Assembly: GCF_020320395.1 (NCBI RefSeq)
Contig: NZ_JAEDAH010000091.1
Coordinates: 1-64,000 of the forward strand
Direction: 5' to 3'
DNA from: Thalassolituus marinus
Lineage (GTDB): Bacteria > Pseudomonadota > Gammaproteobacteria > Pseudomonadales > Oceanobacteraceae
Length of the DNA: 64,000 nt
Shown here piece by piece: positions 50,175 to 60,708 of the stretch. Each line of letters opens with the position of its first letter. Position 1 is the stretch's first letter. The notes below the pieces were generated by a model. That model had not been told where the DNA came from and made no database searches. It saw nothing but the letters and a program-made list of their open reading frames with translations. The position numbers and the translations under genes are program-made.

Positions 50175-50426
50175 TCAGTCGTCAGACTGTTCTGCTTCAC
50201 CGGTATCCGCTGGTTGCAGACGCACGTTACGTGACGGTACAACGGTGGAAATCGCGTGCTTGTACACCATCTGGCTAACGGTGTTCTTCAGCAGAATTAC
50301 AAACTGGTCAAATGATTCGATCTGACCCTGCAGCTTGATACCATTTACCAGGAAGATAGAGACCGGGATACGTTCTTTACGCAGCTGATTCAGGTAAGGG
50401 TCTTGTAACGAGTGCCCTTTTGACAT
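50175..50426 (-). CDS. hfq: RNA chaperone Hfq
   Basis: An 83-residue Sm-like hexamer. Sm1 motif [16 protein letters not shown] and Sm2 motif [12 protein letters not shown] are intact, including the proximal-face YKHA. The short acidic tail (EAEQSDD) is like that of Pseudomonas. It binds U-tails and, on its distal face, A-rich triplet motifs such as those in the two CrcZ-type RNAs at 16.9-17.7 kb, and is the expected partner of the Fur-controlled RNA at 6.2 kb. Confidence 0.98.
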   Translation of the reverse strand: MSKGHSLQDPYLNQLRKERIPVSIFLVNGIKLQGQIESFDQFVILLKNTVSQMVYKHAISTVVPSRNVRLQPADTGEAEQSDD

Positions 50427-50538
50427 CGTATTCTCCTCAAATAAGGTGTGCCATCCAATGTGGGGACAGCTAAAAAGTAATAATTAAGCCCCAGTCCCGA
50501 CCGGAGCAACGCTTTATTTTACGGGCATGGCTGCGAAT

Positions 50539-51495
50539 TCAGGACGATGCGTTAAATATGGCGTTAGCATTGAGGATTTTCAAGGCGGACTGCAGAAGAT
50601 GAGGATCATCTGTCTCCAGCCAGTGAAGGTCCGGCCAGCTTCTTAGCCAGGTGATCTGGCGTTTCGCCAATTGACGCGTCGCTATGATGCCACGTTCAAT
50701 CATTTCCTCATAATCATATTTACCCTGCAGATAGTCCCATGCCTGGCGGTATCCCACACAACGAACCGACGGCAGATTCTCATGCAGATCGCCGCGCTCA
50801 AACAGGGCGCGGGCTTCGTCAATAAACCCCTGCTCCACCATCTGCCTGAAGCGCAGCGCTATGCGCTCATGCAGAACACTGCGTTCATCAGGGCAGACCG
50901 CCAGATTGACGACATGATAGGGCAAAGGCTCGCTTTGCTGCTCGGCCCAGAACTGAGTCAGCGTCTTGCCCGAGATCTCATAGACCTCCAGTGCACGCTG
51001 AATCCGTTGTGAGTCCATTGGTTTTAAACGCGCTGCGGACTCCGGATCAATGGCCGCTAAGCGCTCGTGCATCGCCGGCCAGCCCTGAGCCAGACCTTCT
51101 TCCAGTAAACGATCACGAATTTCAGGCACAGATTGCGGTAACTCTGCGGCACCATCACGCAGAAATTTGAAGTACATCATGGTGCCACCGACTAACAGAG
51201 GCACTTTTCCGGCGGCAGTGATCTCAGCCATTTCGCGCAGCGCATCATCGCGGAAGGTGGCCGCAGAGTAACTTTCAGCCGGATCAATAAGATCAATAAG
51301 ACGGTGCGGTGCCCGTGCCTGCATGTCAGCATCGGGTTTGGCGGTGCCGATATCCATGCCTTTATAGATGAGGGCCGAATCGACACTGATAATTTCACAT
51401 GGGAATTTTTCGACCAGTTCCAGTGCCAGCGCGGTCTTACCGGAGGCCGTCGGCCCCATCAGAAAAATGGCCGGTGGTAATTCGTGTTGTGGCAT
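50539..51495 (-). CDS. miaA: tRNA dimethylallyltransferase
   Basis: A 318-residue MiaA that prenylates A37 of tRNAs reading UNN codons. The P-loop [18 protein letters not shown] is N-terminal; [16 protein letters not shown] and [16 protein letters not shown] follow. The stop codon of mutL overlaps its ATG (TGATG). Confidence 0.97.
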   Translation of the reverse strand: MPQHELPPAIFLMGPTASGKTALALELVEKFPCEIISVDSALIYKGMDIGTAKPDADMQARAPHRLIDLIDPAESYSAATFRDDALREMAEITAAGKVPLLVGGTMMYFKFLRDGAAELPQSVPEIRDRLLEEGLAQGWPAMHERLAAIDPESAARLKPMDSQRIQRALEVYEISGKTLTQFWAEQQSEPLPYHVVNLAVCPDERSVLHERIALRFRQMVEQGFIDEARALFERGDLHENLPSVRCVGYRQAWDYLQGKYDYEEMIERGIIATRQLAKRQITWLRSWPDLHWLETDDPHLLQSALKILNANAIFNASS

Positions 51496-53381
51496 CAGCG
51501 GCCCCGTAAAAACAGTTTATCGAGCTCAGCCATGGTCATTTGCGTCCAGGTCGGACGCCCGTGATTACACTGCCCGCTACGCTCGGTGGCTTCCATATCG
51601 CGCAACAACGCATTCATTTCCGGTATCGTCAGCCGGCGATTGGCACGTACCGAACCATGGCATGCCATGGTGCCCAGCAACTCATTGCGGTGAGCCAGAA
51701 TACGATCAGAAGCTCCATGTTCCATCAGATCTGACAGCATATCCGTCACCAGCTGCGGTACATTTGCCTGCTGCAGAAGTACCGGAATCTGACGAACCAG
51801 TACCGACTCCGGACCGACTCGTGCCAGCTCTACGCCAAGCTGACGAAATTCATCGGCGTATTGCTCAGCGGCATCGGCTTCACGCTCACTGACCGCCAGT
51901 GACACCGGTACCAGCAGCGGCTGACTTTGTACGCCCTGAGCATCAACGGCGACCTTCAGGCGTTCGTAAGTAATACGTTCATGGGCCGCGTGCATATCCA
52001 CCACCACCATACCCAGAGCGTTCTGCGCCAGAATATAAATGCCGTGCAGTTGCGCAATGGCAAACCCCAGTGGCGGCATATCAGAATCTGACTGAGGCAG
52101 TTCCTGAGCGACCGTCGCCAGCGGCTGACTCATTTGCTGATAGGCATTTAACTGTTCGGACACTGCATCGCGCGACACAGGAGCCGCTGCCCAGGGAGCG
52201 GACATTCCCGTTCCGGCAGAAACAGCCGAAGGTGCTGACGGCTGCCAGTCGAGTCGGTTCTGCCCCTGAAACTCGCCGGCCTGCAATCCGGTGGCCGGAG
52301 CAGGCTGCTGAGTGAGCGGCGCCGAGGTGATATCACTCGTTAGTGAACCTGGCGTGGTACCGGCCAGACGATCTTCCGGACGCACATCACCCAGTGCGCG
52401 GTGCAGCGTGCGAAACAGGAAGTCATGCACCAGACGGCCATCGCGGAAACGTACTTCGTGCTTGGTCGGATGAACGTTGACGTCCACCAGTTTCGGATCC
52501 AGTGTCAGGTACAGCACGAAGGCCGGATGACGGCCGTGATAGAGCACATCGCGATAGGCCTGTTTAATGGCGTGCACCACCAGCTTGTCGCGCACCACCC
52601 GGCCATTAACAAAGAAGTACTGCATGTCTGCCTGCGAGCGTGAAAAAGTCGGCAGGCCAACCCAGCCTTGCAGGGATAACCCCGCCGCTTCGGTTTCGAT
52701 ATGCACAGCACTGTCGATAAATTCTGCACTGAGCAGACTGGCCACGCGCTTTTCTTTCTCGATTCCGCGCTCAGCCGGTCGCAACTGATGAATAGTGCGA
52801 CCATTATGACGCAGCGAAAACGCCACATCATAGCGACTGAGCGCCAGGCGTTTTACGTATTCTTCCAGATGGGAAAATTCGGTTTTTTCGGTGCGCAGAA
52901 ATTTACGCCGCGCAGGCGTGTTAAAAAACAGATCTCGTACTTCTACGGTAGTACCAACAGGGTGTGCAGCTGGCGATACCGATGCCTGCATATCACGCCC
53001 TTCAACGCTGACACTCCACGCCTCTTCCGCATCCCGCGCGTGGGAGGTAAGAGTCAGACGGGTCACCGAGCTTATACTGGCCAGCGCCTCGCCGCGAAAA
53101 CCGAGACTGTCGACGGCTTCCAGATCATCCAGCGTAATAATTTTACTGGTGGCATGGCGACTCAGCGCCAGCGACAGATCGTCTTTATCGATACCAAAGC
53201 CGTCATCGCGAATACGCAGTAATTTAATACCACCCTGTTCAGCGTCGATATCGATACGGGAAGCGCCGGCATCCAGCGCATTTTCAACCAGCTCTTTAAC
53301 GATGTTCGCTGGTCGTTCAACCACTTCGCCAGCAGCAATCTGGTTAGCCAGACGGGGCGACAGTAAATGTATTCGGGCCAT
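51495..53381 (-). CDS. mutL: DNA mismatch repair protein MutL
   Basis: A 628-residue MutL. The GHKL ATPase is N-terminal: [22 protein letters not shown] and [11 protein letters not shown] variable linker spans about residues 335-435. The C-terminal dimerisation domain contains [12 protein letters not shown], close to the DQHA(X)2E(X)4E endonuclease motif found in MutL of bacteria without MutH, with Met in place of Gln. Confidence 0.97.
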   Translation of the reverse strand: MARIHLLSPRLANQIAAGEVVERPANIVKELVENALDAGASRIDIDAEQGGIKLLRIRDDGFGIDKDDLSLALSRHATSKIITLDDLEAVDSLGFRGEALASISSVTRLTLTSHARDAEEAWSVSVEGRDMQASVSPAAHPVGTTVEVRDLFFNTPARRKFLRTEKTEFSHLEEYVKRLALSRYDVAFSLRHNGRTIHQLRPAERGIEKEKRVASLLSAEFIDSAVHIETEAAGLSLQGWVGLPTFSRSQADMQYFFVNGRVVRDKLVVHAIKQAYRDVLYHGRHPAFVLYLTLDPKLVDVNVHPTKHEVRFRDGRLVHDFLFRTLHRALGDVRPEDRLAGTTPGSLTSDITSAPLTQQPAPATGLQAGEFQGQNRLDWQPSAPSAVSAGTGMSAPWAAAPVSRDAVSEQLNAYQQMSQPLATVAQELPQSDSDMPPLGFAIAQLHGIYILAQNALGMVVVDMHAAHERITYERLKVAVDAQGVQSQPLLVPVSLAVSEREADAAEQYADEFRQLGVELARVGPESVLVRQIPVLLQQANVPQLVTDMLSDLMEHGASDRILAHRNELLGTMACHGSVRANRRLTIPEMNALLRDMEATERSGQCNHGRPTWTQMTMAELDKLFLRGR

Positions 53382-53392
53382 ATATCAGCTCG

Positions 53393-54697
53393 TCAGGAAT
53401 TCGGGATTTTTAGTCGTTGACCGACCCGCAGGCTGTCATTTTTCAGGCCATTGGCTTTACGCAGATCCGCAATCGCAATGCCGTTACGCACGGCAATTTC
53501 TGACAGCGTATCGCCACTGCGAATGACATAAGTACTGAATACAGGTGCGCTGCCTTTCTGTGCCGCCAGCAAAGTGCCATGCGGTGGGTGGTCACGAAAA
53601 TATTCTGTCACACCACTGTAAATCGCTCGCGCCATCTTTTTCTGATATCCGGAATCAGCCAGTTTACGGGCTTCCTGCGGATTGGAGATAAAGCCTGTTT
53701 CTACCAGCAATGCAGGAATATCCGGAGCCTTAAGCACCACAAAGGCTGCTTCTTCCACCTGTTTTTTATGCAGTTTCGAAACATGGCCAACCCGCTCAAG
53801 AATATGATTACCAAGCTTCATACTCTCTTTGCGTTTATTGGTCATCGACAGATCAAGTAACGTCATGGCCAGATGATCTTCTTTGTCTTCCAGACTCACA
53901 CCACCGATCAGGTCGGACTCGTTTTCCTTGTCTGCCAGCCAGCGCGCCGCTTCACTGGTCGCACCACGATCTGACAGCATAAAGACCGAGCTGCCACTGG
54001 CACTTGGATATTTGAACGCATCGGCGTGGATGGAAACAAAGAAGTCAGCGTTGGCTTTACGCGCTTTCGAGGTACGTTCACGCAAACCGATGTAATAATC
54101 ACCGGTACGCACCATGTATGGCGTAAAGCCAGGCTCCGCTTTCAGCAAACGCTCAAGCTCGCGGGCAATAGCCAGTACCACATGTTTTTCTTTTGTACGC
54201 CCATGACCGATAGCACCCGGATCTTCGCCACCGTGGCCTGCGTCAATGGCAATAATAATGTCGCGTTTATTGTCTTCGTAACTGTCAGCTTTCTTAACCG
54301 GCGCGACCACACGGGCTTCCTGAATACGTTCCAGATCCACCACCAGACGGTGATTGCTGTAGACATTGTTCGGCACCAGCGGAAAGCTGCTGGCGTTCAC
54401 GGGCTCAGTCACATCAATTACGATACGTACATCGTTCTGGTTACGTCGTGCGGTACGAATTGAACGAATCGACGTCGATTGAGTATCGAGCCCCTCGACA
54501 CTGGATTTCATCTTCGCATTGCTAACGTCGATGACCACCCGTTCTGGGTTATTCAGCGTGAAAATTTTGTGCTCGTGCGGCCCGGTAAGATCAAAAACCA
54601 GACGGGTTTTATCCGGTGATTGCCATACCCGCACATCCTGCACGTCGGCCATCACTGGCAAAGCCAGAAGCGACAGAAGGATCAGCGCTAATCTCAC
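53393..54697 (-). CDS. amiB: N-acetylmuramoyl-L-alanine amidase (AmiB-type)
   Basis: A 434-residue secreted amidase that splits septal peptidoglycan. The signal peptide (MRLALILLSLLALPVMADV) is followed by an AMIN domain (to about residue 130). The Amidase_3 zinc domain follows, with IAIDAGHGGEDPGAIG, SIHADAF and LLVETGFISNPQEA. A C-terminal LysM repeat (VIRSGDTLSEIAVRNGIAIA) ends the protein. It overlaps tsaE by ATGA. Confidence 0.96.
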   Translation of the reverse strand: MRLALILLSLLALPVMADVQDVRVWQSPDKTRLVFDLTGPHEHKIFTLNNPERVVIDVSNAKMKSSVEGLDTQSTSIRSIRTARRNQNDVRIVIDVTEPVNASSFPLVPNNVYSNHRLVVDLERIQEARVVAPVKKADSYEDNKRDIIIAIDAGHGGEDPGAIGHGRTKEKHVVLAIARELERLLKAEPGFTPYMVRTGDYYIGLRERTSKARKANADFFVSIHADAFKYPSASGSSVFMLSDRGATSEAARWLADKENESDLIGGVSLEDKEDHLAMTLLDLSMTNKRKESMKLGNHILERVGHVSKLHKKQVEEAAFVVLKAPDIPALLVETGFISNPQEARKLADSGYQKKMARAIYSGVTEYFRDHPPHGTLLAAQKGSAPVFSTYVIRSGDTLSEIAVRNGIAIADLRKANGLKNDSLRVGQRLKIPNS

Positions 54698-55173
54698 GCC
54701 ACCTCCTCAAAACTCTTGCTGATCTGGTCCAGTTGCTCACACCATTGCTGCCCAAGCGCAGTCGCAGACTGCCAGTGCAGTTCACGACTGTCGCCCAGAT
54801 CATCGATGCTCAGCACCAGATCTGCTGCTGGCAAAATGCCGTGGCCTTTATCCGCCCACTCAATCAGACACAAGGCATTCTGATCCAGATAATCACGAAT
54901 ACCCATAAATTCCAGCTCTTCAGGGTCGCCCAGGCGATAAAGATCAAAATGGCAAACGTGACAGCCATCCAGCGGATAGTCTTCCACCAGCGTGTAGGTC
55001 GGACTTTTCACTGCGCCCTGGTGACCCAGTGCCTGAATCAGGCCGCGACTGAATGTCGTTTTACCCGCACCCAATGTGCCTTCCAGAAATACCAGCCCAC
55101 CCTGTTTCAGTACAGGGGCGCATGCCGCAGCAAACGCCGTCATTGCAGACTCACCAGTCAGGCGGATCGACAT
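54694..55173 (-). CDS. tsaE: tRNA t6A synthesis ATPase TsaE
   Basis: A 159-residue P-loop protein required for threonylcarbamoyl-A37 tRNA modification with TsaB and TsaD. Walker A is EGTLGAGKTTFSRG; VKSPTYTLVEDYP and CLIEWADKG are conserved. One base is shared with the nnrD stop. Confidence 0.95.
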   Translation of the reverse strand: MSIRLTGESAMTAFAAACAPVLKQGGLVFLEGTLGAGKTTFSRGLIQALGHQGAVKSPTYTLVEDYPLDGCHVCHFDLYRLGDPEELEFMGIRDYLDQNALCLIEWADKGHGILPAADLVLSIDDLGDSRELHWQSATALGQQWCEQLDQISKSFEEVA

Positions 55174-56690
55174 CAGTTCATTAACTCCCGCAAATACATC
55201 ATCAGATCAGTAGCCAGCATACCGCGTTCTCCCTGTTTTGCTGCCAGGTCTGCAGCGGCACTGTGAACACTCACGCCAAAGCAGGCGGCTTCGAATACAG
55301 GCATATGCTGCGCCAGCAAAGCAGCCAGTACACCAGTTAACACATCCCCCATACCACCGCTGCTCATGCCCGGATTACCATCGGTGCACAAGGCAATGCG
55401 GCCGTCGGCATCAGCAACCAGGCTGCCCTGACCTTTAAGAACCACAACCGCCTGATATCGTTCCGCCAGCTGACGTACGGCAGCAAAACGATCACGCTGG
55501 ATATCAGCCACGGAGCATTCAAGCAAACGTGCGGCTTCGCCCGGATGAGGTGTCAGAATGACATCTCGTCCGGCAAAATCGCGGCGCCAGCCCGGTGACG
55601 ACAGAATGTTCAGTGCGTCAGCATCCAGTACCAGTGGCAGATCAGACGCCAGCACCTGTTGCAGCATCAGCTCCGCCCAGCTGCTGTGTCCGAGTCCCGG
55701 ACCAATGGCGAGCACGCTGGCTTTAGTCATCATCGGCTGCAACTCCAGCCCGGACTCCAGCCCTTTTACCATCACCTCCGGACGGCGTACCAGAATCGGC
55801 ATCACATGCTCGGCGCGGGTTGCGCAGCTGACCAGCCCGGCACCACAGCGTCCGGCTGCTTCAGCAGCCATGGCAGCTGCGCCGCCCATACCACTGTCGC
55901 CACCGATAATTAATACATGACCAAACTCACCTTTATGGGCGTTCCCTGTTCGCTGTAACGGACGACGATGCAATCGATCAAATCGATCCCAACTGATGCG
56001 CTCAGCATTGGCGCGAACCTGATGGTAAATGACCGGCTCCACCGCCAGCGAAGCAAAGGCGATTTCTCCGGCCATGTCTGGCCCATCGGCGGTCAGCAGT
56101 CCCTGTTTTACACCTATGAAGGTTACGGTCAGATCGGCATTGACTGCCCAGGTCATGATCCTGCCGGTGTCGGCATTCAGGCCAGATGGCAGATCCAGAG
56201 CCAGTACATCGGCACGATGGGCGTTGATGGCAGCAATCGCTGTGGCAAACAGACCGCTGACGTCTGCGTTCAGACCAGTGCCCAGCAAACCATCAACGAT
56301 GATCTGCCCTTCGTAATCCAGTTCACCGGCAAATGCTTCAGGCTCAACGCCAGCCTGCAGTGCCATTTGCATAGCCTGCCGTGCATCGTCAGACTGACGC
56401 GACATATCGCCAACGGTATAAAAGCGCACAGCTACTCCATGCATGCACGCCAGCGCCGCCAGTACCCATGCATCGCCACCGTTGTTACCCGGTCCGGCAA
56501 ACACACAGATCTGTTCTTCATCCGGCCAGCGCTCCAGCAAACAGGCAAACGCCGCTTCGCCGGCGCGGCTCATCAGCTCAAACCCGCCAATGCCCTGCTC
56601 TTCTATTGCCAGCCGGTCGAGAGTGCGCACTTGCTCTGCCCGATAAAGTTCGCCGGGTAAGTGATCCTTTGCGCTGTATGGTCGATTCAT
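55173..56690 (-). CDS. nnrD: Bifunctional NAD(P)H-hydrate repair enzyme
   Basis: A 505-residue fusion. The N-terminal epimerase (NnrE/YjeF) domain has FAGPGNNGGDAWVLA and DGLLGTGLNADVSG. The C-terminal ADP-dependent dehydratase has VLIIGGDSGMGGAAAMAA, LDADALNIL, TPHPGEAARLL and GMSSGGMGDVLTGVLAALL. I choose the ATG giving MNRPYSAKD over an in-frame TTG five codons upstream. Confidence 0.95.
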   Translation of the reverse strand: MNRPYSAKDHLPGELYRAEQVRTLDRLAIEEQGIGGFELMSRAGEAAFACLLERWPDEEQICVFAGPGNNGGDAWVLAALACMHGVAVRFYTVGDMSRQSDDARQAMQMALQAGVEPEAFAGELDYEGQIIVDGLLGTGLNADVSGLFATAIAAINAHRADVLALDLPSGLNADTGRIMTWAVNADLTVTFIGVKQGLLTADGPDMAGEIAFASLAVEPVIYHQVRANAERISWDRFDRLHRRPLQRTGNAHKGEFGHVLIIGGDSGMGGAAAMAAEAAGRCGAGLVSCATRAEHVMPILVRRPEVMVKGLESGLELQPMMTKASVLAIGPGLGHSSWAELMLQQVLASDLPLVLDADALNILSSPGWRRDFAGRDVILTPHPGEAARLLECSVADIQRDRFAAVRQLAERYQAVVVLKGQGSLVADADGRIALCTDGNPGMSSGGMGDVLTGVLAALLAQHMPVFEAACFGVSVHSAAADLAAKQGERGMLATDLMMYLRELMN

Positions 56691-56755
56691 CCGCCGGACG
56701 TCCAATGTGGTAAATTGTCGGAATTATATAGAAGCCGGTCGATGAAGACGAACCC

Positions 56756-57832
56756 ATGCCAAGCCAGATCACCACACTGAGCCCAGCGCAACTGCAACAG
56801 CTCCGGCAAAAGCTGAACAGCTGGGCAGCAGATGCCGGTTTCCAGCAGGTCGGAGTAACCGGCGTTGATCTGCAGGAGCACGAAGATTATCTGCAATCCT
56901 GGCTTCAACAGGGCTACCACGGCGACATGGGCTACATGGCCGATCACGGTAATATGCGTTCACGCCCCGCCGAACTGCTACCGGGTACCGTGCGTGTTAT
57001 CAGCCTGCGGATGGATTATCTGGCGCCCGACATCAGCATTACCGAACAACTGCAGGACAAGTCACAGGCCTATATTTCACGCTATGCACTGGGGCGGGAT
57101 TACCACAAGCTGATCCGCAAGCGCCTGACCCAGCTTGGCAAACAACTGCAAAGCGAAGTTGAAGACATGGGTTTCCGTGCCTTTGTTGACAGCGCGCCGG
57201 TGCTGGAAAGAGCACTGGCCAATCGTTCAGGATTGGGCTGGATAGGCAAAAACACCATGCTGATCAACCGCCACGCCGGATCGTATTTTTTTCTCGGCGA
57301 AATCCTTACCGATCTGCCACTGCCTGAAGACGAGCCCTACCTTAAAGATCATTGCGGGCGCTGTACCAGCTGCCTGGAAATCTGCCCGACACAGGCTTTT
57401 GTTGGCCCCCATGTTCTTGATGCCCGGCGCTGTATTTCATACCTCACCATTGAGCTGAATGGGCCGATTCCGCCTGAATTGCGTGAAGGGATGGGCAATC
57501 GCATTTTCGGTTGTGACGACTGCCAGATTGGCTGCCCGTGGAACCGCTTCAGCAATAGCACCGGGGAAGCCGACTTCAGCCCCCGCGCCAACCTCGACAA
57601 AGCCAGTCTGCTCGAGCTGTTCGCCTGGGACGAAGCTACCTTCCTGAAAAACACCGAAGGCATGCCCATTCGCCGCACCGGCTATGAGAACTGGCTGCGC
57701 AATATTGCCGTCGCCCTGGGCAACGCCCCGGCGAGCCTGGAAATCAGCGCGGCTCTGCAGCAGCGCCGACCACAGGTCAGTCCGCTGGTGCAGGAACATA
57801 TCGACTGGGCACTGGCACGTCAGCAGCAATGA
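56756..57832 (+). CDS. queG: Epoxyqueuosine reductase
   Basis: A 358-residue cobalamin and [4Fe-4S] enzyme doing the last step of queuosine synthesis. Two clusters are visible: CGRCTSCLEICPTQAF and CISYLTIE with CDDCQIGCPWNRF. GLGWIGKNTMLI and GDMGYMADH are typical. It is divergent from nnrD. Queuosine made here is the substrate of GluQ, also in this window. Confidence 0.96.
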   Translation: MPSQITTLSPAQLQQLRQKLNSWAADAGFQQVGVTGVDLQEHEDYLQSWLQQGYHGDMGYMADHGNMRSRPAELLPGTVRVISLRMDYLAPDISITEQLQDKSQAYISRYALGRDYHKLIRKRLTQLGKQLQSEVEDMGFRAFVDSAPVLERALANRSGLGWIGKNTMLINRHAGSYFFLGEILTDLPLPEDEPYLKDHCGRCTSCLEICPTQAFVGPHVLDARRCISYLTIELNGPIPPELREGMGNRIFGCDDCQIGCPWNRFSNSTGEADFSPRANLDKASLLELFAWDEATFLKNTEGMPIRRTGYENWLRNIAVALGNAPASLEISAALQQRRPQVSPLVQEHIDWALARQQQ

Positions 57833-57895
57833 ATGAACGCGGCAGACAATGGAACTCTGTCTACACTGAAAGCATGAACCTGAGGGAGGCTATAT

Positions 57896-58945
57896 ATGTC
57901 CCATGCCAAGCTTCCGGCGCAGGAGCAAAAACGCCTTGAAGCCCTGCAAGCACTGGATATTCTCTACGTTCTTCTCGAGGAGCGCTTCGACCGGATAACC
58001 CGAACGTTGTACCGGCTGTTTGACGTTCCAATCTCTTTTCTTTCGCTGATCGACCAGGATACTCAATGGTTCAAGTCGATTCAGGGAGCACCGCTGATCA
58101 GTACGCCACGTCAGGATTCACTGTGCCAGCACACTCTGCTGGAAAATGATTATCTTGTATGTGCTGACCTGACAAAGGACGAACGCTTCAGCGACAACCC
58201 TTATGTCACCGGTGACTATCAGGCTCGGTTCTATGCTGGTGCACTGCTCAAGAGTCGCGGCCAGAACATAGGCACCTTGTGCATCATTGATAGAAAGCCT
58301 CGTAATTTCACCAGAGAAGACATGAATGCCCTGCTGGATGTTATGGCCTGGGCCCAGACTGAACTGAACTTCACCCAGCTCACCGACACCCAGATTGAAC
58401 TGCTGGGTGAACTGGATCACGCCCTGCAGGCCTCGCGGGTTGATAGTCTGACCCGGCTATGGAATCAGGGCACCATCAAACACATCCTGCACCGCGCTTT
58501 TCAACGCCACCTACTGAACCTGACCCCGCTATCGGTACTGATGATCGACCTCGATCACTTTAAAAGCGTTAATGACCGCTTCGGCCATGTGGCCGGCGAT
58601 AAAGTCCTGCAGACCGTATCCTCCGCGCTGCGTCAGTGCCTGCGCCCGGACGATGCCGTTGGCCGCTATGGCGGTGAAGAATTCATGGTGGTGCTGGATA
58701 ACTGCTCGCCGCAGCAGGCTAACGGGCTGGCCCAGCGAATTCTGCAGAAAATACGCGAGATGTCGTTCGAGCATATATTTCCCGGCCTGACGATCACTGC
58801 CAGCATTGGCATTGCCGGTTCAGATGCTCGCGGACTGGAAAATGAAGCCGATCTGATTGAACTGGCGGATCAGGCGCTGTACGACGCTAAAAGCAACGGC
58901 AGAGATCAGGTGTGTATTCGTCACGAAGAGGATCAGCACGGGTAA
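57896..58945 (+). CDS. GAF-GGDEF diguanylate cyclase
   Basis: A 349-residue soluble protein. The GAF sensor (about residues 20-165: ALDILYVLLEERFDRITRTL, DYQARFYAGALLKSRG) precedes a GGDEF domain with the active-site GGEEF and a product-inhibition site RPDD five residues before it, so an active, feedback-controlled cyclase is expected. The ATG follows GAGGGAGG. It sits between queG and orn, which are neighbours in Pseudomonas, so it is an added gene. Its neighbour Orn is the enzyme that finishes c-di-GMP breakdown. Confidence 0.93.
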   Translation: MSHAKLPAQEQKRLEALQALDILYVLLEERFDRITRTLYRLFDVPISFLSLIDQDTQWFKSIQGAPLISTPRQDSLCQHTLLENDYLVCADLTKDERFSDNPYVTGDYQARFYAGALLKSRGQNIGTLCIIDRKPRNFTREDMNALLDVMAWAQTELNFTQLTDTQIELLGELDHALQASRVDSLTRLWNQGTIKHILHRAFQRHLLNLTPLSVLMIDLDHFKSVNDRFGHVAGDKVLQTVSSALRQCLRPDDAVGRYGGEEFMVVLDNCSPQQANGLAQRILQKIREMSFEHIFPGLTITASIGIAGSDARGLENEADLIELADQALYDAKSNGRDQVCIRHEEDQHG

Positions 58946-58967
58946 GTCAGCAAAAAGTTTCTGCAAG

Positions 58968-58993
58968 AAAAAAGCCCGCTGTTGCGGGCTTTT
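58968..58993. terminator. Bidirectional terminator
   Basis: AAAAAGCCCGC-TGTT-GCGGGCTTTT with A and T tracts on both sides serves the convergent GGDEF and orn genes. Confidence 0.9.
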
Positions 58994-58999
58994 CTGTTT

Positions 59000-59542
59000 T
59001 TACAGCGCCAGAAAGTGCTTACGGTAATGCAGTGCTTCGTCGATGGATTCGCGGATGTCGTCCAGCGCCTGATGGCTGCCTTTTTTCTGAAAAGAACTGA
59101 CGACTTCCGGTTTCCAGCGCTTGGCCAGTTCCTTCAGGGTCGACACATCGATATTGCGATAGTGCATGTAGGCTTCCAGCTCCGGCATGTACTTCACCAG
59201 AAAGCGGCGGTCCTGATGAATGCTGTTACCACACAGTGGCGAGGTACCGGCTTTCACATACTGAGCAAGAAACGCCAGAGTCTGACGCTCAGCTTCACGG
59301 GCATCGGCGTTACTGTTGCGTACACGCTCGGTCAGCCCGGAGTTACCATGGGTTTTGGTGTTCCATTCATCCATCGCATCGAGCAGCACATCCGGTTGCT
59401 TCACCGCAATAACCGGCCCTTCGGCGATAATATTCAGGTCGCCATCGGTCACGATGGTAGCAATTTCGATGATGACATCGTGTTCCGGGTCCAGACCTGT
59501 CATTTCCAGATCCATCCACACCAGATTGTCGTTCAGACTCAT
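59000..59542 (-). CDS. orn: Oligoribonuclease
   Basis: A 180-residue DEDDh 3'-5' exonuclease that degrades dinucleotides including pGp[21 protein letters not shown] holds the first acidic pair, [12 protein letters not shown] the second region, and [13 protein letters not shown] the last His and Asp. It is divergent from rsgA. Confidence 0.97.
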   Translation of the reverse strand: MSLNDNLVWMDLEMTGLDPEHDVIIEIATIVTDGDLNIIAEGPVIAVKQPDVLLDAMDEWNTKTHGNSGLTERVRNSNADAREAERQTLAFLAQYVKAGTSPLCGNSIHQDRRFLVKYMPELEAYMHYRNIDVSTLKELAKRWKPEVVSSFQKKGSHQALDDIRESIDEALHYRKHFLAL

Positions 59543-59639
59543 AACGCTTCACTCAAAGTACTTTGTCTGCAGTCTAGCAACTTGCACCTTAGCCAGCCAA
59601 CACGGAGAATATCGCCACCAGCAAAGAATGACGTCAGGC

Positions 59640-60671
59640 ATGAGTAAACGAAAACTGAACCGCCGCCAGGCCTGGCGCGTTGAGAAGATCCAGCAGGAAA
59701 AAGCTCAGCGTGCCCGCAAGAAAGAAGTCGGTATATCCGAACAGCTGAACGCCGGCGAACTGGGTGATGAACTGGAAGGCCAGGTAATCGCACACTTCGG
59801 CACCCAGGTGGAAGTTGAAGCCCGTGGCGATCATTCAATGAGGTATCGCTGCTACCTGCGCGCCAACCTTGGCTCACTGGTTACCGGCGACCATATTGTG
59901 TTTCGTCCGGGCCCGGAGACCAGCGGTGTGCTGACCGGTGTGGTAGAAACCGTGCTCAAGCGTCAGTCAGAGCTGTCACGCCCGAATCCGTATAACGAAA
60001 TCAAACCGGTTGCCGCCAATATCGATTTTATTGTGCTGACTATTGCGCCCGAACCTGAAGCGCATGCCAACCTGATTGACCGTTATCTGGTTGCCGCGGA
60101 AAACTGTCAGATCGAACCGATCATTCTGCTCAACAAAACAGACCTGCTGAACGACAGTAACCGGGAACGCTTTCAGCAACTGCTGAAGAAATACGAAGAC
60201 CTTGGCTATGGCACCCTGCAGGTATGCAGCAAGGAAGAATCCAGCCTGGGCAGTTTAAAAGAGTTTCTTAATGGTCGTGTCAGCGTGTTTGTTGGTCAGT
60301 CCGGCGTGGGCAAATCATCTCTGATTGGTACCCTGCTGCCGGATGAAGATCTCAAAGTAGGGGCACTATCCGAGAACACCCGCAAAGGTCGACATACCAC
60401 AACTACCGCCCGCCTCTACCACTTTCCGGCCGGAGGGGATCTGATTGATTCACCGGGGATTCGTGAATTTGGCCTGTGGCACATGAGTGCCGACGACGTG
60501 CTGTATGGTTTCCGTGAATTACGTCCACTGGCAGGCTATTGCCGCTTCCGCGACTGCAAACACGAACAGGAACCCGGCTGTGCCTTACGTGAAGCACTGG
60601 AAAAAGAAGAAATCCGTCAGGATCGTTTTGACAGTTATAAGCGCATCCTGCAGACCCTTACAGAGCTTTAA
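59640..60671 (+). CDS. rsgA: Ribosome small-subunit GTPase RsgA
   Basis: A 343-residue circularly permuted GTPase that checks 30S maturation. N-terminal OB fold, then G4 LLNKTDLL, then G1 VGQSGVGKSSLIGTLL and TTTTARLYHF, and G3 DSPGIREFGLW. A C-terminal zinc motif has CRFRDCKHEQEPGCAL. The ATG giving MSKRKLNRR is chosen; another in-frame ATG lies 12 bp upstream. Confidence 0.96.
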   Translation: MSKRKLNRRQAWRVEKIQQEKAQRARKKEVGISEQLNAGELGDELEGQVIAHFGTQVEVEARGDHSMRYRCYLRANLGSLVTGDHIVFRPGPETSGVLTGVVETVLKRQSELSRPNPYNEIKPVAANIDFIVLTIAPEPEAHANLIDRYLVAAENCQIEPIILLNKTDLLNDSNRERFQQLLKKYEDLGYGTLQVCSKEESSLGSLKEFLNGRVSVFVGQSGVGKSSLIGTLLPDEDLKVGALSENTRKGRHTTTTARLYHFPAGGDLIDSPGIREFGLWHMSADDVLYGFRELRPLAGYCRFRDCKHEQEPGCALREALEKEEIRQDRFDSYKRILQTLTEL

Positions 60672-60677
60672 CAGATT

Positions 60678-60702
60678 GCCCGGTCAACTGTTGTTACCGG
60701 GC
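60678..60702. terminator. Hairpin between rsgA and motB
   Basis: GCCCGGT and ACCGGGC form a 7-bp stem between convergent genes; T runs are poor, so termination strength is doubtful. Confidence 0.5.
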
Positions 60703-60708
60703 CATTGC

